The notes below the pieces were generated by a model, which saw only the letters and a list, made by a program, of their open reading frames with translations, was not told the DNA's origin and did no database searches. 53,504 bases of DNA from Chloroflexota bacterium (lineage in GTDB: Bacteria > Chloroflexota > Anaerolineae > B4-G1), in the NCBI GenBank assembly GCA_012514315.1, contig JAAZAN010000163.1, forward strand, positions 1 through 53,504, written 5' to 3'. Position 1 is the first letter of the stretch. The number at the start of each line of letters is the position of its first letter. Shown piece by piece: positions 25,094 through 34,100 of the stretch. The position numbers and the translations under genes are program-made.

Positions 25094-26503
25094 TCACCTC
25101 ACAAGCCTCTCGCGAGCCTTCTGGATGATCCCCATTACGTCCTGTTCAAGCCACTCCGACAGGCGTCCGGTTCTAGCGGCCGCCCTGTCCACGCTGCACG
25201 CGATATCGCGTGCGTAGTCCACATCCAACCTACGTCCACTCTCGAGCCAGGGGCCGAGCATCAGGCTGGACCAGAGTCGGGGCTGCCAGGTTTCTCCCCG
25301 CATGTGACGCACCGTGTGTTCCTTATCAAGGAAATGACCGCCCGGCCCGGCATCGATAATCGCCTGCAGACCAATACTCTCCTCCGAGATATCGAACTCG
25401 TGAGTGAAATGCTGGAGCGCGCTCAGAAACTCATTGTCGAGAACCATCTGGATAGGCGAAAAGACCTGGTCGATGCAGAGCAACCCGGCATCTATCCAGA
25501 TCTGACCGCCCGCCAGCATCGTCGGGATCGCTGTGAGCGCCTTTTGCGCACCGGCCTCGACCGACGGCAGCTTGGCGTCTGTCAACCCGGCGTGTCCGCT
25601 GAATCCGACGCCATAGTGGCGCGCCAACTGGGCTGTCATCAGGTTGGTGATCGCCATCTCCGGACGACCGTACGGATAGATGGCCGTCCGCATGTCCATC
25701 ACGCTGACGGATGCGTGCAGATGAAGGTGTCTGTCGCCGAATAGTGCCCGATTGAACATGCCCAGTGCCAGTTGTTCTGCGAGGTTCAGTGTCACCGCAC
25801 CTGCCAACGTGACTGGCGCACTGGCCCCCATCGCCAGCATGTCACCGACATGCACACGCAGCCCTCGCTCATGGAAGTATGACACCTGGTATGCCTCGTG
25901 GCGCCCCAGCTTCAGCGGCGGCATCAGGTAGACAGTCCCTCGGAAGACATCCTGGATTGACTGACCACCATCGTCAGCGACCGCTTCGTAGAGATCCAGG
26001 ATGTATGGACAGAGCTCATCCAGGTGGATAGAACCGTGCTCCCTGGCGCTGTACTTCCAGGCATAGTATCGTTCATACAGCGGCTCCAGAGGCCCGGGCA
26101 CGGGTATGCGACTCCCGAGAAGGGTCGCACCGTGCAGATGATCCAGTGATGCTGCCAGCGCGAAGTAGGACGCCAGCGATTCCTCGGTCCACGGCGCCAG
26201 TTCACCGGAAAATGGGTCGTGATAGAGACCGTCGTAGACACCGGCAGACCCAGAAGCCTCCGGCGTGACACTGTCCCACTCGACCCGCTCCACACTCGCG
26301 ATGTAGTCCTCAACAGTGCTAGGGGCATAGGTCACACGTTCGCGCCCGAAATCTACCGATCCACCGTGCGCTGCAAGAACCTCGAGCAGTCTCCGATCCT
26401 GCACCTCCATGCCGATCTCATCCAGAATCCTCAGGGCGCTCTGGTGGATCAACCGGAGATCATCTGATGACATCAAATCGTACGGGTGTCCGGCAACGTG
26501 CAT
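25094..26503 (-). CDS. MttB-superfamily (trimethylamine methyltransferase family) protein, Locus A
   Basis: A 469-residue protein of the MttB superfamily. The N-terminal LRLIHQSALRILDEIGMEV and the C-terminal helix are typical. Founding members move a methyl group from trimethylamine to a corrinoid protein using pyrrolysine; most homologues, such as the glycine betaine enzyme MtgB, lack pyrrolysine. This one reads through without an in-frame UAG and ends in TGA, so it is a non-Pyl member. GGAGGT precedes the ATG closely (26507-26512); a GTG one codon upstream is the alternative. It stands directly behind the sugar permease genes and before GH4, the same place as its relative at 50239. Substrate unknown. 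Confidence 0.87.
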   Translation of the reverse strand: MHVAGHPYDLMSSDDLRLIHQSALRILDEIGMEVQDRRLLEVLAAHGGSVDFGRERVTYAPSTVEDYIASVERVEWDSVTPEASGSAGVYDGLYHDPFSGELAPWTEESLASYFALAASLDHLHGATLLGSRIPVPGPLEPLYERYYAWKYSAREHGSIHLDELCPYILDLYEAVADDGGQSIQDVFRGTVYLMPPLKLGRHEAYQVSYFHERGLRVHVGDMLAMGASAPVTLAGAVTLNLAEQLALGMFNRALFGDRHLHLHASVSVMDMRTAIYPYGRPEMAITNLMTAQLARHYGVGFSGHAGLTDAKLPSVEAGAQKALTAIPTMLAGGQIWIDAGLLCIDQVFSPIQMVLDNEFLSALQHFTHEFDISEESIGLQAIIDAGPGGHFLDKEHTVRHMRGETWQPRLWSSLMLGPWLESGRRLDVDYARDIACSVDRAAARTGRLSEWLEQDVMGIIQKARERLVR

Positions 26504-26549
26504 CACACCTCCACCACAGCGGGCATAGACCGATCACAACGGCCGACCA

Positions 26550-27509
26550 TCAATACTCCCAACGCGTTCGCAGGAAGCGAGTCTGGACCAGCGTCACCAC
26601 CAGGATAATGATGAACAGCACGACGCCCATAGCCGATCCATAGCCAAGCTCCAGCTCTCTGAAAGCGATCAGCCACTGATAGACTGACACGACCATCGTG
26701 GCATTCGCAGGCCCACCGGGAAGCGCGCTGCCTCCGCCACCTGAACTCATTACATAGACAGGACCGAAGACCTGCAGCGACCCGATGATGCCCGTCACAA
26801 TGACAAACACCATCGTCGGCTGGAGCAGCGGTAACGTGATATGCCAGAAAACCTGCCAGCGGTTCGCGCCGTCCACTCTCGCCGCGTCGTAGTACGTCTG
26901 ATCGATCGCCGATAACCCCGCCATAAAAAGCACCATGTTGAAGCCCAGGTTCTTCCATAGCGCGTAGACAACGATGGATGGCAAAGCCTGCGTGGTGGAC
27001 TGCAAGAACTGCATCGCAGGCAGCCCCAGTAGAGCGAGTATCTGGTTGAACAGACCCAACGACGGCTGATACAGCCAACGCCAGATGAGAGCCGTCGCGA
27101 TGGTCGAGGTCACCACCGGCATGAAGTAGAGCATACGGAAGAGGCCGCGCAGAGCCCCCGTCGCCTCAATAGCCAGTGCCAGACACATCGATAGGACAAT
27201 ACCTGCGGGCAAGTACAGCAGCGCATAGTAGAAGGTGTTGGATAACGCCTTCACGAAGATCGGATCCCGAAACAGATTCTGATATTGGCGTAACCCGACG
27301 AACGGTTGGTCTGGGTTGAACCCACGCCATAGCGTCAGGCTGCCCCAGACACCGTGCAGCATCGGATAGATCCAGAATAGCACGAATGCAGCGCACATCG
27401 GCACCAATGCGACCAGAATGAAGATCAGGCGTTCTATCCGGCGCGAATCCCGTCTCCATCGCTCAAACACGTTGGCGCCTTGTGCTGTCTGACCTGGCAT
27501 ACTTCCCAT
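26550..27509 (-). CDS. Sugar ABC transporter permease, MalF type (Locus A)
   Basis: A 319-residue inner-membrane subunit of a CUT1 carbohydrate importer. Six membrane helices and the ATPase-coupling EAA loop (YYDAARVDGANRWQVFWHI) are visible, with the DGA and LP landmarks. CCTCCCT at 27521-27527 supports the ATG at 27509 rather than upstream frame extensions. It follows the MalG-type permease by 58 bases; in most operons the MalF type comes first, so the order is reversed. No ATPase gene is nearby, and a shared MsmK/UgpC-type ATPase elsewhere is expected. Imports an oligosaccharide of unknown identity. Confidence 0.93.
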   Translation of the reverse strand: MGSMPGQTAQGANVFERWRRDSRRIERLIFILVALVPMCAAFVLFWIYPMLHGVWGSLTLWRGFNPDQPFVGLRQYQNLFRDPIFVKALSNTFYYALLYLPAGIVLSMCLALAIEATGALRGLFRMLYFMPVVTSTIATALIWRWLYQPSLGLFNQILALLGLPAMQFLQSTTQALPSIVVYALWKNLGFNMVLFMAGLSAIDQTYYDAARVDGANRWQVFWHITLPLLQPTMVFVIVTGIIGSLQVFGPVYVMSSGGGGSALPGGPANATMVVSVYQWLIAFRELELGYGSAMGVVLFIIILVVTLVQTRFLRTRWEY

Positions 27510-27567
27510 AGCGTCCGATCCCTCCCTACAACTTCCTACCGTTCCACTCAGAGAGCGGCAAGACATG

Positions 27568-28440
27568 CTAGCCTTTGAGGCCATTCATTGCCATACCCTC
27601 AATGAACCTGCGCTGCGCCATGAAGTACACGATCAACACCGGCACTACCGCCACAAGAGACGCAGCGGCCAGCCCGCCCACGTCCGTTCCAACACGCCCC
27701 CGGAACTGCGACAGTCCGAGGGGGATAGTATACAGAGCGGGCTCGTCGATGATCACCAGCGGCCACAGGAAGTCGTCCCACTGACCGATGAAGGTGAAGA
27801 TTGCCAGGGCCGCAAGAGGCGCAGTTGACAGAGGCAGAATGATCTTGAAGAAGATCCCGAACTCCCCAGCTCCATCGATGCGTGCTGCGTCGATCAGCTC
27901 GTTTGGGATGGAATGGATGAACTGACGCATCAGGAAGATACCGAACGGGCTGTAGGCGCTCGGAATGATCAGAGCCCAGTATGAGTTGTTCCACTTGAGC
28001 CGAACCATGAAGGCGTACAGAGGAATCATCGCCACATTGAACGGGATCATCATCATGCTGAGAATACCGATAAAGAGAGCATCCCGTCCTCGAAAGCGCT
28101 GCTTGGCGAAGACATAGCCGGCCATACTGCTTGTCAGGAGAATCAGCAGGGTCACTACGGTGGAGACGAACATGCTGTTGCGGAAGAAGAGCTGAAAGCT
28201 GCCTGTCCGCAGTTGGGTCAGGCCGATCCAGTGTTCTAGCGTCGGTGACCTAGGCCACCACGTCGGAGGAAATAGCAGAACCTCCTCACGGGCCTTAAGT
28301 GAGGTCACAACCGTCCAGTAGAACGGTCCGACCACAATCACCGTACCCAACACCAGAACCAGACGCAGTATGACCTGACCCAGGCCGATCCGCCGACGTG
28401 ATCTGACACGCATAGCCTTGACAGATGCTGCAGCAGACAT
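27568..28440 (-). CDS. Sugar ABC transporter permease, MalG type (Locus A)
   Basis: A 290-residue CUT1 permease with six membrane helices, the TSLKAREEV periplasmic start, the EAA loop LIDAARIDGAGEFGIFFKI and the conserved C-terminal MNGLKG. It pairs with the MalF-type protein encoded next to it to form the translocation pore. The open frame extends to 28518, but MSAAASVKAMR at 28440, preceded by GAGACAGGTATAGG, is the better start. It follows the binding-protein gene after a 107-base spacer that contains a strong hairpin. Confidence 0.93.
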   Translation of the reverse strand: MSAAASVKAMRVRSRRRIGLGQVILRLVLVLGTVIVVGPFYWTVVTSLKAREEVLLFPPTWWPRSPTLEHWIGLTQLRTGSFQLFFRNSMFVSTVVTLLILLTSSMAGYVFAKQRFRGRDALFIGILSMMMIPFNVAMIPLYAFMVRLKWNNSYWALIIPSAYSPFGIFLMRQFIHSIPNELIDAARIDGAGEFGIFFKIILPLSTAPLAALAIFTFIGQWDDFLWPLVIIDEPALYTIPLGLSQFRGRVGTDVGGLAAASLVAVVPVLIVYFMAQRRFIEGMAMNGLKG

Positions 28441-28505
28441 ACCTATACCTGTCTCCTTTCGTTGCGCGTCATGCCAGTGGAGACTCCCGTCTCTCACATC
28501 CAGGA

Positions 28506-28531
28506 GGGGGAGCTCCACAGAGGAGCCCCCC
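28506..28531 (-). other. Hairpin between the binding-protein and permease genes
   Basis: GGGGG-a-GCTCC (28506-28516) pairs with GGAGCCCCCC (28522-28531): 10 base pairs, one bulged A, a 5-base loop. It starts 17 bases after the binding-protein stop in the direction of transcription and has no long U run. Such hairpins typically hold up binding-protein mRNA and lower expression of the permeases. Confidence 0.5.
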
Positions 28532-28547
28532 CGACGGAACAGGAATG

Positions 28548-29921
28548 CTATGAAGTGGGTGGCTCGTAGGCGCGCTCAACGATGTAGCGCTTCTTACCCG
28601 ATTCCTTAAGAGCCGCGTTCATCTGTTCGGTGGCACTGTCTAGCGAGGCCTTCACGTCCTTGTTTTCCAGAATAGCCTCATCGAACATCGTCCGCCAGAA
28701 CTTCTCTGCCTCAAGCGGCCGCTCACCGTAGTTGATGCGCCATTCCATCGTGTTGGCCTGGCTCGCAATCACGTTGCCTTCGTCGCCTTCACTGATGGTG
28801 GGATTATCAAGCAGAGCGACCTCATCAGGCGGGCCGTCCATGAGCAGCGCCCAGTCGATACGACGCTCCTCGCTGCCCAACATGAACTTAATGTACTTGA
28901 AGGCTGCGTCTATGACATCCGCATCAAAGGTGTTGAACACACAAAAGCCTTCCTCTGGTAACGCCATTCCCCACGAAGGGTCCGGGCGTCCCGTGAAGGT
29001 TGGAGTCTCCACCGTGCCCCATTTGCCCACCAACTGCGGGAAACTATCGTTGATGCCGGCCGCCATGTACCCTTGATCGATGAACATAGCTGCCTTCTCG
29101 TTGCCAAATCCATCAAAGTGACTCAGGAACTCTGCGTCGTCGATCTTCAATTTGTGGTACCAGTCCTGCATGAACTGCAGGGCCCGGACACCGGCTTCCT
29201 CATTCCACAACGCCTCAGTTCCTTCCTCATTGTACAGGAACTCCCCCTGTTGATACACAAGGGTATGCCAGAGCCACTCGCGTGCCCAATAGTCATTGAG
29301 TGAGCATCCCACCTGTGTGATCTTGCCGCTGCTATCTGTCTTCGTCAACTGCTGGCACATGGCGATGAAGCCATCCCAATCCTTGGGGATATCCTCAGGC
29401 TTGATCCCTTCCGCGTCTAGCAATTCCTCGTTATAGAACACCATGTCGCAGTACCAGCAGAAGTCAGACGTGTAGATGCTCCCCGTCTCCGGGTCGCGGT
29501 TAAACGGCGTGCTGAGCAGGCCACTCCAGTCGAACATATCGTCAGGATAGGGTGCGAGTACTCCAGCCCGTTGCAGGTCGTAGCGCCAGAAGTAGTGCAC
29601 GTTCGAGAAGGCCGGGCCGCTGCCCGCAGTCGCCACGGTCAGGAGCTTAGTCTCGATATCGGTCCACCCCAGAGGATTGTACTTCAGGCTGATGTTCGGA
29701 TTCTGCTCCATGAACTCGGCCACGAGCTGCTCGGTGAATAATACCCGCGGCTCATGATCCCAATCCCAAAACTCCAGCTCCACCTGCTGGGGCTCCTGCT
29801 CCACAGCAGCAGTGGGGGCAACTGACGTTCCCGTCGGGCCACAGCCCGCCAACGCAGTACCCGCTGCAGCGCCAGCCATCAGTCCCAAAAACCTACGACG
29901 GTCCATTCTCATCGGTCTCAT
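28548..29921 (-). CDS. Sugar-binding lipoprotein of the Locus A ABC importer
   Basis: A 457-residue extracellular solute-binding protein (family 1), the recognition subunit of the CUT1 importer. The N-terminus has a Tat-like twin-Arg stretch (MDRRRFLGLMAG) and a lipobox LAGC, so it is exported and lipid-anchored. The mature part begins with a Thr/Ala/Gln linker and then VELEFWDWDHEPR, the first strand of the type I lobe. AGGAGG six bases before the ATG at 29921 decides the start among several in-frame ATGs. Many Trp/Tyr residues line the cleft region (WYC, EWLWHTLV), consistent with stacking on sugar rings. The ligand is unknown. Confidence 0.93.
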   Translation of the reverse strand: MRPMRMDRRRFLGLMAGAAAGTALAGCGPTGTSVAPTAAVEQEPQQVELEFWDWDHEPRVLFTEQLVAEFMEQNPNISLKYNPLGWTDIETKLLTVATAGSGPAFSNVHYFWRYDLQRAGVLAPYPDDMFDWSGLLSTPFNRDPETGSIYTSDFCWYCDMVFYNEELLDAEGIKPEDIPKDWDGFIAMCQQLTKTDSSGKITQVGCSLNDYWAREWLWHTLVYQQGEFLYNEEGTEALWNEEAGVRALQFMQDWYHKLKIDDAEFLSHFDGFGNEKAAMFIDQGYMAAGINDSFPQLVGKWGTVETPTFTGRPDPSWGMALPEEGFCVFNTFDADVIDAAFKYIKFMLGSEERRIDWALLMDGPPDEVALLDNPTISEGDEGNVIASQANTMEWRINYGERPLEAEKFWRTMFDEAILENKDVKASLDSATEQMNAALKESGKKRYIVERAYEPPTS

Positions 29922-29996
29922 TGCCATCCTCCTGGTTGGTAAATCCAGATCTATGCTTCGTCTCAATTCGTGAGTAGAGAATGAGCGGACAGAATG

Positions 29997-30018
29997 CTAC
30001 ATTGGACGACACCTCCTT
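29997..30018 (-). promoter_or_regulatory. Shine-Dalgarno followed by a start-stop ATG-TAG in the binding-protein leader
   Basis: On the minus strand AAGGAGG (30012-30018), a 9-base spacer and ATGTAG (29997-30002): a perfect ribosome binding site whose ATG is immediately followed by a stop, about 76 bases upstream of the binding-protein start. It may be a ribosome-stalling regulatory element, the remains of a gene start, or chance. Confidence 0.25.
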
Positions 30019-30074
30019 CCAGTCCCGGATGACAGGTCAGGCGTCATTCAGTGCCACCGACAATCGATGTGCAG

Positions 30075-30908
30075 TCAGTTCGCGCTCAGCTTGTCCAGGC
30101 ACAGTGTCCGGATACCTGAGACGCCATCATCTTCCACCACAATGACCCGAATACCCCTTGCCCGAATCCCATCTACAATACCGGGATCGGCGCCAGAGTC
30201 CGTCACGATCGTCGCTACACACTCGATCGGTGCTACAAACGCGGAACACGTCTTGCCCAGCTTAGTGTGGTCAGCCGGGATAATCAGCTCGGGAGCCATC
30301 TGGATGATCGCGCGATCTGTCATCACTTCGGGAAGATAGTCATTCGTGATGCCATTCGCCGCGCTGATCGCTCGGACGCCGAAGATAACCTTGTCCACCC
30401 GAACCTCGCGCAAGGCAGACTCCGTGATGTGTCCAATCAGCGAGAGCTCCGACGGGCGCAGCATGCCGCCTGTCATCACGACCGTCACGTTGTCTACAGA
30501 CAGGAATGTATCGAGGATATTGACGGCATTCGTCACAACGGTCAGTCCTGTACGCTCCACCAGATGACGCGCAACGTAGGCCGCACTGCTCCCCGAGCTG
30601 ATGAAGACGGTCTCACCATCCTTGACAAGGGAGGCCGTAGCCCGGCCGATGAGCTCCTTGAGGTAGCGGTGCTCATCCATGCGTCTGACGACGGGCAGCT
30701 CGGGCCGTGTCGGTTCAACCAGTATCGCCCCGCCGTGAGCTCGACGCAACTGCCCCGCCTCCTCGAGTTCCCGCAAATCCCTACGGATCGTTGCGTCGCT
30801 CACGCCCAGCCGCCCACTCAAGTCAGACACCCAAACCCGGCGTTGGCCACGCAATTCCTCGAGGATGAATTGCTGACGCTCATCCTTCAGCAAAGACTGC
30901 TCGTCCAC
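30075..30908 (-). CDS. DeoR-family transcriptional regulator of Locus A
   Basis: A 277-residue repressor-type protein. The N-terminal winged helix-turn-helix is seen in RVWVSDLSGRLGVSDATIRRD, followed by the DeoR signature LEEAGQLRRAHGGAI. The C-terminal ligand domain (~residues 75-240) has the sugar-phosphate isomerase-like fold, with SSGSSAAYVARHL and VDKVIFGVRAI landmarks; DeoR proteins usually sense a phosphorylated sugar. The GTG start lies about 7 bases after the -10 box of a near-consensus promoter, so the mRNA may be leaderless. It heads the minus-strand operon of binding protein, permeases, MttB-like, GH4, UroD-like and PfkB genes, and probably represses it. Confidence 0.9.
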   Translation of the reverse strand: MDEQSLLKDERQQFILEELRGQRRVWVSDLSGRLGVSDATIRRDLRELEEAGQLRRAHGGAILVEPTRPELPVVRRMDEHRYLKELIGRATASLVKDGETVFISSGSSAAYVARHLVERTGLTVVTNAVNILDTFLSVDNVTVVMTGGMLRPSELSLIGHITESALREVRVDKVIFGVRAISAANGITNDYLPEVMTDRAIIQMAPELIIPADHTKLGKTCSAFVAPIECVATIVTDSGADPGIVDGIRARGIRVIVVEDDGVSGIRTLCLDKLSAN

Positions 30909-30914
30909 ACACTC

Positions 30915-30943
30915 ATCATATCACAATCAGTCATATATGTCAA
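30915..30943 (-). promoter_or_regulatory. Near-consensus promoter giving a probably leaderless DeoR mRNA
   Basis: On the minus strand TTGACA (30938-30943), a 17-base spacer and TATGAT (30915-30920), then GAGTGT and the GTG start codon. Transcription would begin at or within a base of the start codon. Confidence 0.7.
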
Positions 30944-31087
30944 TACACCTGTGTGAAATTGGCTTCAACTGGACAGTTTCGACCGTTTTCGATCATCACT
31001 CGTTCACCAGTTGGCCCCATAGTGTGGAAGGACTCAGCCGCTGAGACAAAGGGGGGCTAGGCCCGGTCGAAGTGGGACAACGCAAGA

Positions 31088-31118
31088 ACCACAGCCGCCG
31101 CCAAGTGGCGGCTGTGGT
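31088..31118 (-). terminator. Terminator hairpin after the Agl23-NHL gene
   Basis: ACCACAGCCGCC (31088-31099) pairs with GGCGGCTGTGGT (31107-31118), 12 base pairs with a 7-base loop. In the minus direction it is followed by the moderately T-rich TCTTGCGTTG. It lies 56 bases after the Agl23-NHL stop. Confidence 0.6.
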
Positions 31119-31173
31119 AAGGAACTGAAGATGGGGACGCTACAGAATCTCGGACTACGCTAGAGTTGTCGCG

Positions 31174-34100
31174 TCATCGCTCGACGAACAGCGGATCGTA
31201 GATCAGCACCCGTCCACTACGAGCATCCGTCACGTAGATTTCGTCCGCCTGTCCGATGGCAACTCCGGTCGGATACGCAAAGGAACGATCATCAAAACCG
31301 TATTGACCGAACGCCATAACGAACTCTCCAAAGGAGTCGAAGACGAGTACACGGTATTCGCTCGGGTCGGTGACGTAGACGTAGCCTCGGGAGTCCACCG
31401 CAATGTGGGGCTTATCCTCTATCGTGAGCTCCTCCAGCCCTTCTAGAGGCCACTGACGCACAAAGTCGCCCTGCGCATCGAATACCTGAACGCGCGCATT
31501 CCACGTATCAGCGACGTAGACCAGGCCATCCGGCCCAATCGCGATACCCACTGGTTCATCCAGGTAACCGTCCAGAACGCCACCGCCGCCCCACTCACGC
31601 TGAAACTCACCCTGCGGACCGAACACCAGCACTCGTTTGTTGCCAGTGTCCGTTACGTAGATGGAGCCATCATCGCCGATGGCTATCCCACGTGGCCCGA
31701 AGAACTCGTATTCACCGTGCGCATCGACCACCGACTGCTGTCCGAATCGGCCCCAGCTCGTGACGAAGCGGCCCTCCGCGTCGAGTTTCTGAATCCTGTG
31801 ATTCCAGGTGTCGGCCACATAGAGGTTACCCTCTGCGTCCAACGCGATACCCCAGGGCTCGTTGAACCCGACGACACCAGACACCTCATCCTCAACCATA
31901 GAGTATGTCCCCCACGCGGCCAGGAAGGCGCCGTCCGAGGCGAACTTCGCAATACGGTGGTTCCCCGAATCAGCAACATAGATGTTGCCCTCCGCGTCCA
32001 CAGTGACGCCACGTGGTGCTTGCAGCTGCCCCTCCGCTGCCCCCTCACTGCCTATGACGAGTCGCGCAGCCATATCCTGCCAACCCAGCTCATAAGGATC
32101 GGGAACGCTGGCTTCCGAGCTCGGGCTGAGTTCGTTCAGACCGTCGGAACTCAGTTCCCAGACTCGCGCCGCAACGTCCCGGCGCACGTAGAACTGGAAA
32201 TCACTGCGCAACGGCCATTGGTCGACCGTGTGCCTCGTCTGGGTCAGCGCATCATATCGCGCATAGTCTCGATTGTACCAGATGTCCCACATGGCTGCCC
32301 GCACGTCGGCGTCCGTCAGGATCTTCGCCGCCTTACCCCAGGTCAGATTGCGGTAGTCCTCCATCGGCCACCAGATGTAGGTATACGTGTTCATCACGTA
32401 GTTGTCATCCATATAGGGGGCGACTACATTCCACTGATCCCGTCCCGCGATGACTACCGGCACGTCCATCTGTTCGCGCGAAGGTTGCTCACCATAGTAC
32501 CGCGCGTTTGGGAAGTTCCTGAGCTGCCAGTACCAGAGCGTCGATCCATCGGCCCCATAGGCCACTTCGATTGCAGTGGGAGAGTCCAGCGTACGCTGCG
32601 AGATTTCCGTGATCTGATCTATCACTCGATTCACCGCCGGCGCGGCGTGAGCGTAGACGAGGAACTCCGTCGCGTAATCGTACGTCACGTAGCAGAACCG
32701 CCATGCGGTCCGAACAGTCAGTGCAACTGGAATCAGGAGCAACACACTGCCCAGCACAGGCAACGCCAGCCGCCAGCTACACCTCTCGGCCAGTACCATC
32801 ACGGTTCCCCCAAACAGCACAATCCCCGCGACGGCGCCGAGAAGCTTGCCTGTGGCATTCAGCTGGGTGAGCTCGTATCCGCTGAACGGACGGGCGGCTA
32901 CGGCGCGTCCCAGTGCAGCAATGGCCATAAGCAGCGGCGGGAAGACCAGCGCTAGTATCCACGCCCGTTGCCGCACAATCTGGCCCCAGTCGACTGCATC
33001 CACCAGGCGCCCGACCAACCAACCGGAGAGGACGATCATTGGGAGGGTGATGTGCACGATAAGCCACGGCATCCGCTCGCCGGCAATCGAGTAGGCCAGC
33101 CACGCCAGGGCAGTCCACCAAAGCAGGAAAGGCACAAATGTCCGCTCGCTCACTGCCGGATCGCTGCCTGGATGCATCTCCCTCGTTGCCCTCACCGGGC
33201 GCCCCTGGGCGCGATCTCCAGTGGCGCCCCGCTCCCGAGTATCCCCCTGATCAACGGACATCCTATCACCGTGATTGCGCCTCCTCATCAGCGCACGCAC
33301 GCCGATGAAGACCGGAGCTAGAGTCGCCAGCAACCACGGCAGGAACTCGTAGAAGCTCACCATCACAACGTAATAGTATTGCGGCTGGTTTCCACGCTGA
33401 ACCTCATGTTGCTTGAGCCAGTATCCCAGTGATCCCACGAGACCACTGGCAATGCCAAATCCATTGGTGAAGAAGGTCGTGAAGAGCACGAGGAAGATCG
33501 CGTAGTGGATGGCCGCGGCGATCGACCAACGGCGCAGACTCCAGAATAACCCGATCATCGCTGAGACGGCAACAACGCCTGCCGTGACAATGGCTGTCGT
33601 GTAGATAGTCGGCGGCTGGTAGTCGATCGGATCAAGCCCCATCAGACTCACAAGCGCGGGCGACAGGAACGGCAAGCAAAGGGTTGCCAGCACGACAATC
33701 AAATCGAAGCTGCGATAGCTGCGCAGTTCAGCGCCCAGCGCATATAGCAGCACCACAGTCGCCGCGACTGCTGCCACACCGGCAACGGCGCCTCCGGCAA
33801 TCGCCCAGGAGGCCAGACCAGCCCCTTCCTGCTGACGGACTACGCCCAGCGCTACCAAACCCAACCCAGCCGCCGCTACACCGAGCAGGACGAGGAAGGC
33901 CACATTGAGGCTCGCCACAGGCCAGCGTCGAGAGAGAACCTGGTTCAGGAACAGCACCACCAGAAACACACCGAATATCGCGCTATAGATGAAGGCGACC
34001 TCCTTGGTCGCGAACATCAGCGAAACGCCGGCCGCCATCGTGTACAGCCACCGCGAACGACCGTCGTGGAGATATGCGAAGATGGAGCTCCACACAATCA

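Larger units (their letters stand above)
30909..31173. other. Intergenic region upstream of the DeoR gene
   Basis: Holds the DeoR promoter (30915-30943), the ACAC-CT-GTGT dyad just upstream of its -35 box (30945-30954, a possible operator), a perfect CTCAGC-C-GCTGAG palindrome (31033-31045) and the terminator of the Agl23-NHL gene (31088-31118). No coding potential seen. Confidence 0.55.

Noticed and set aside
31717-32955. A 412-codon plus-strand frame opposite the Agl23-NHL gene
   Set aside because: Antisense shadow of clear NHL repeats and membrane segments; no ribosome binding site.
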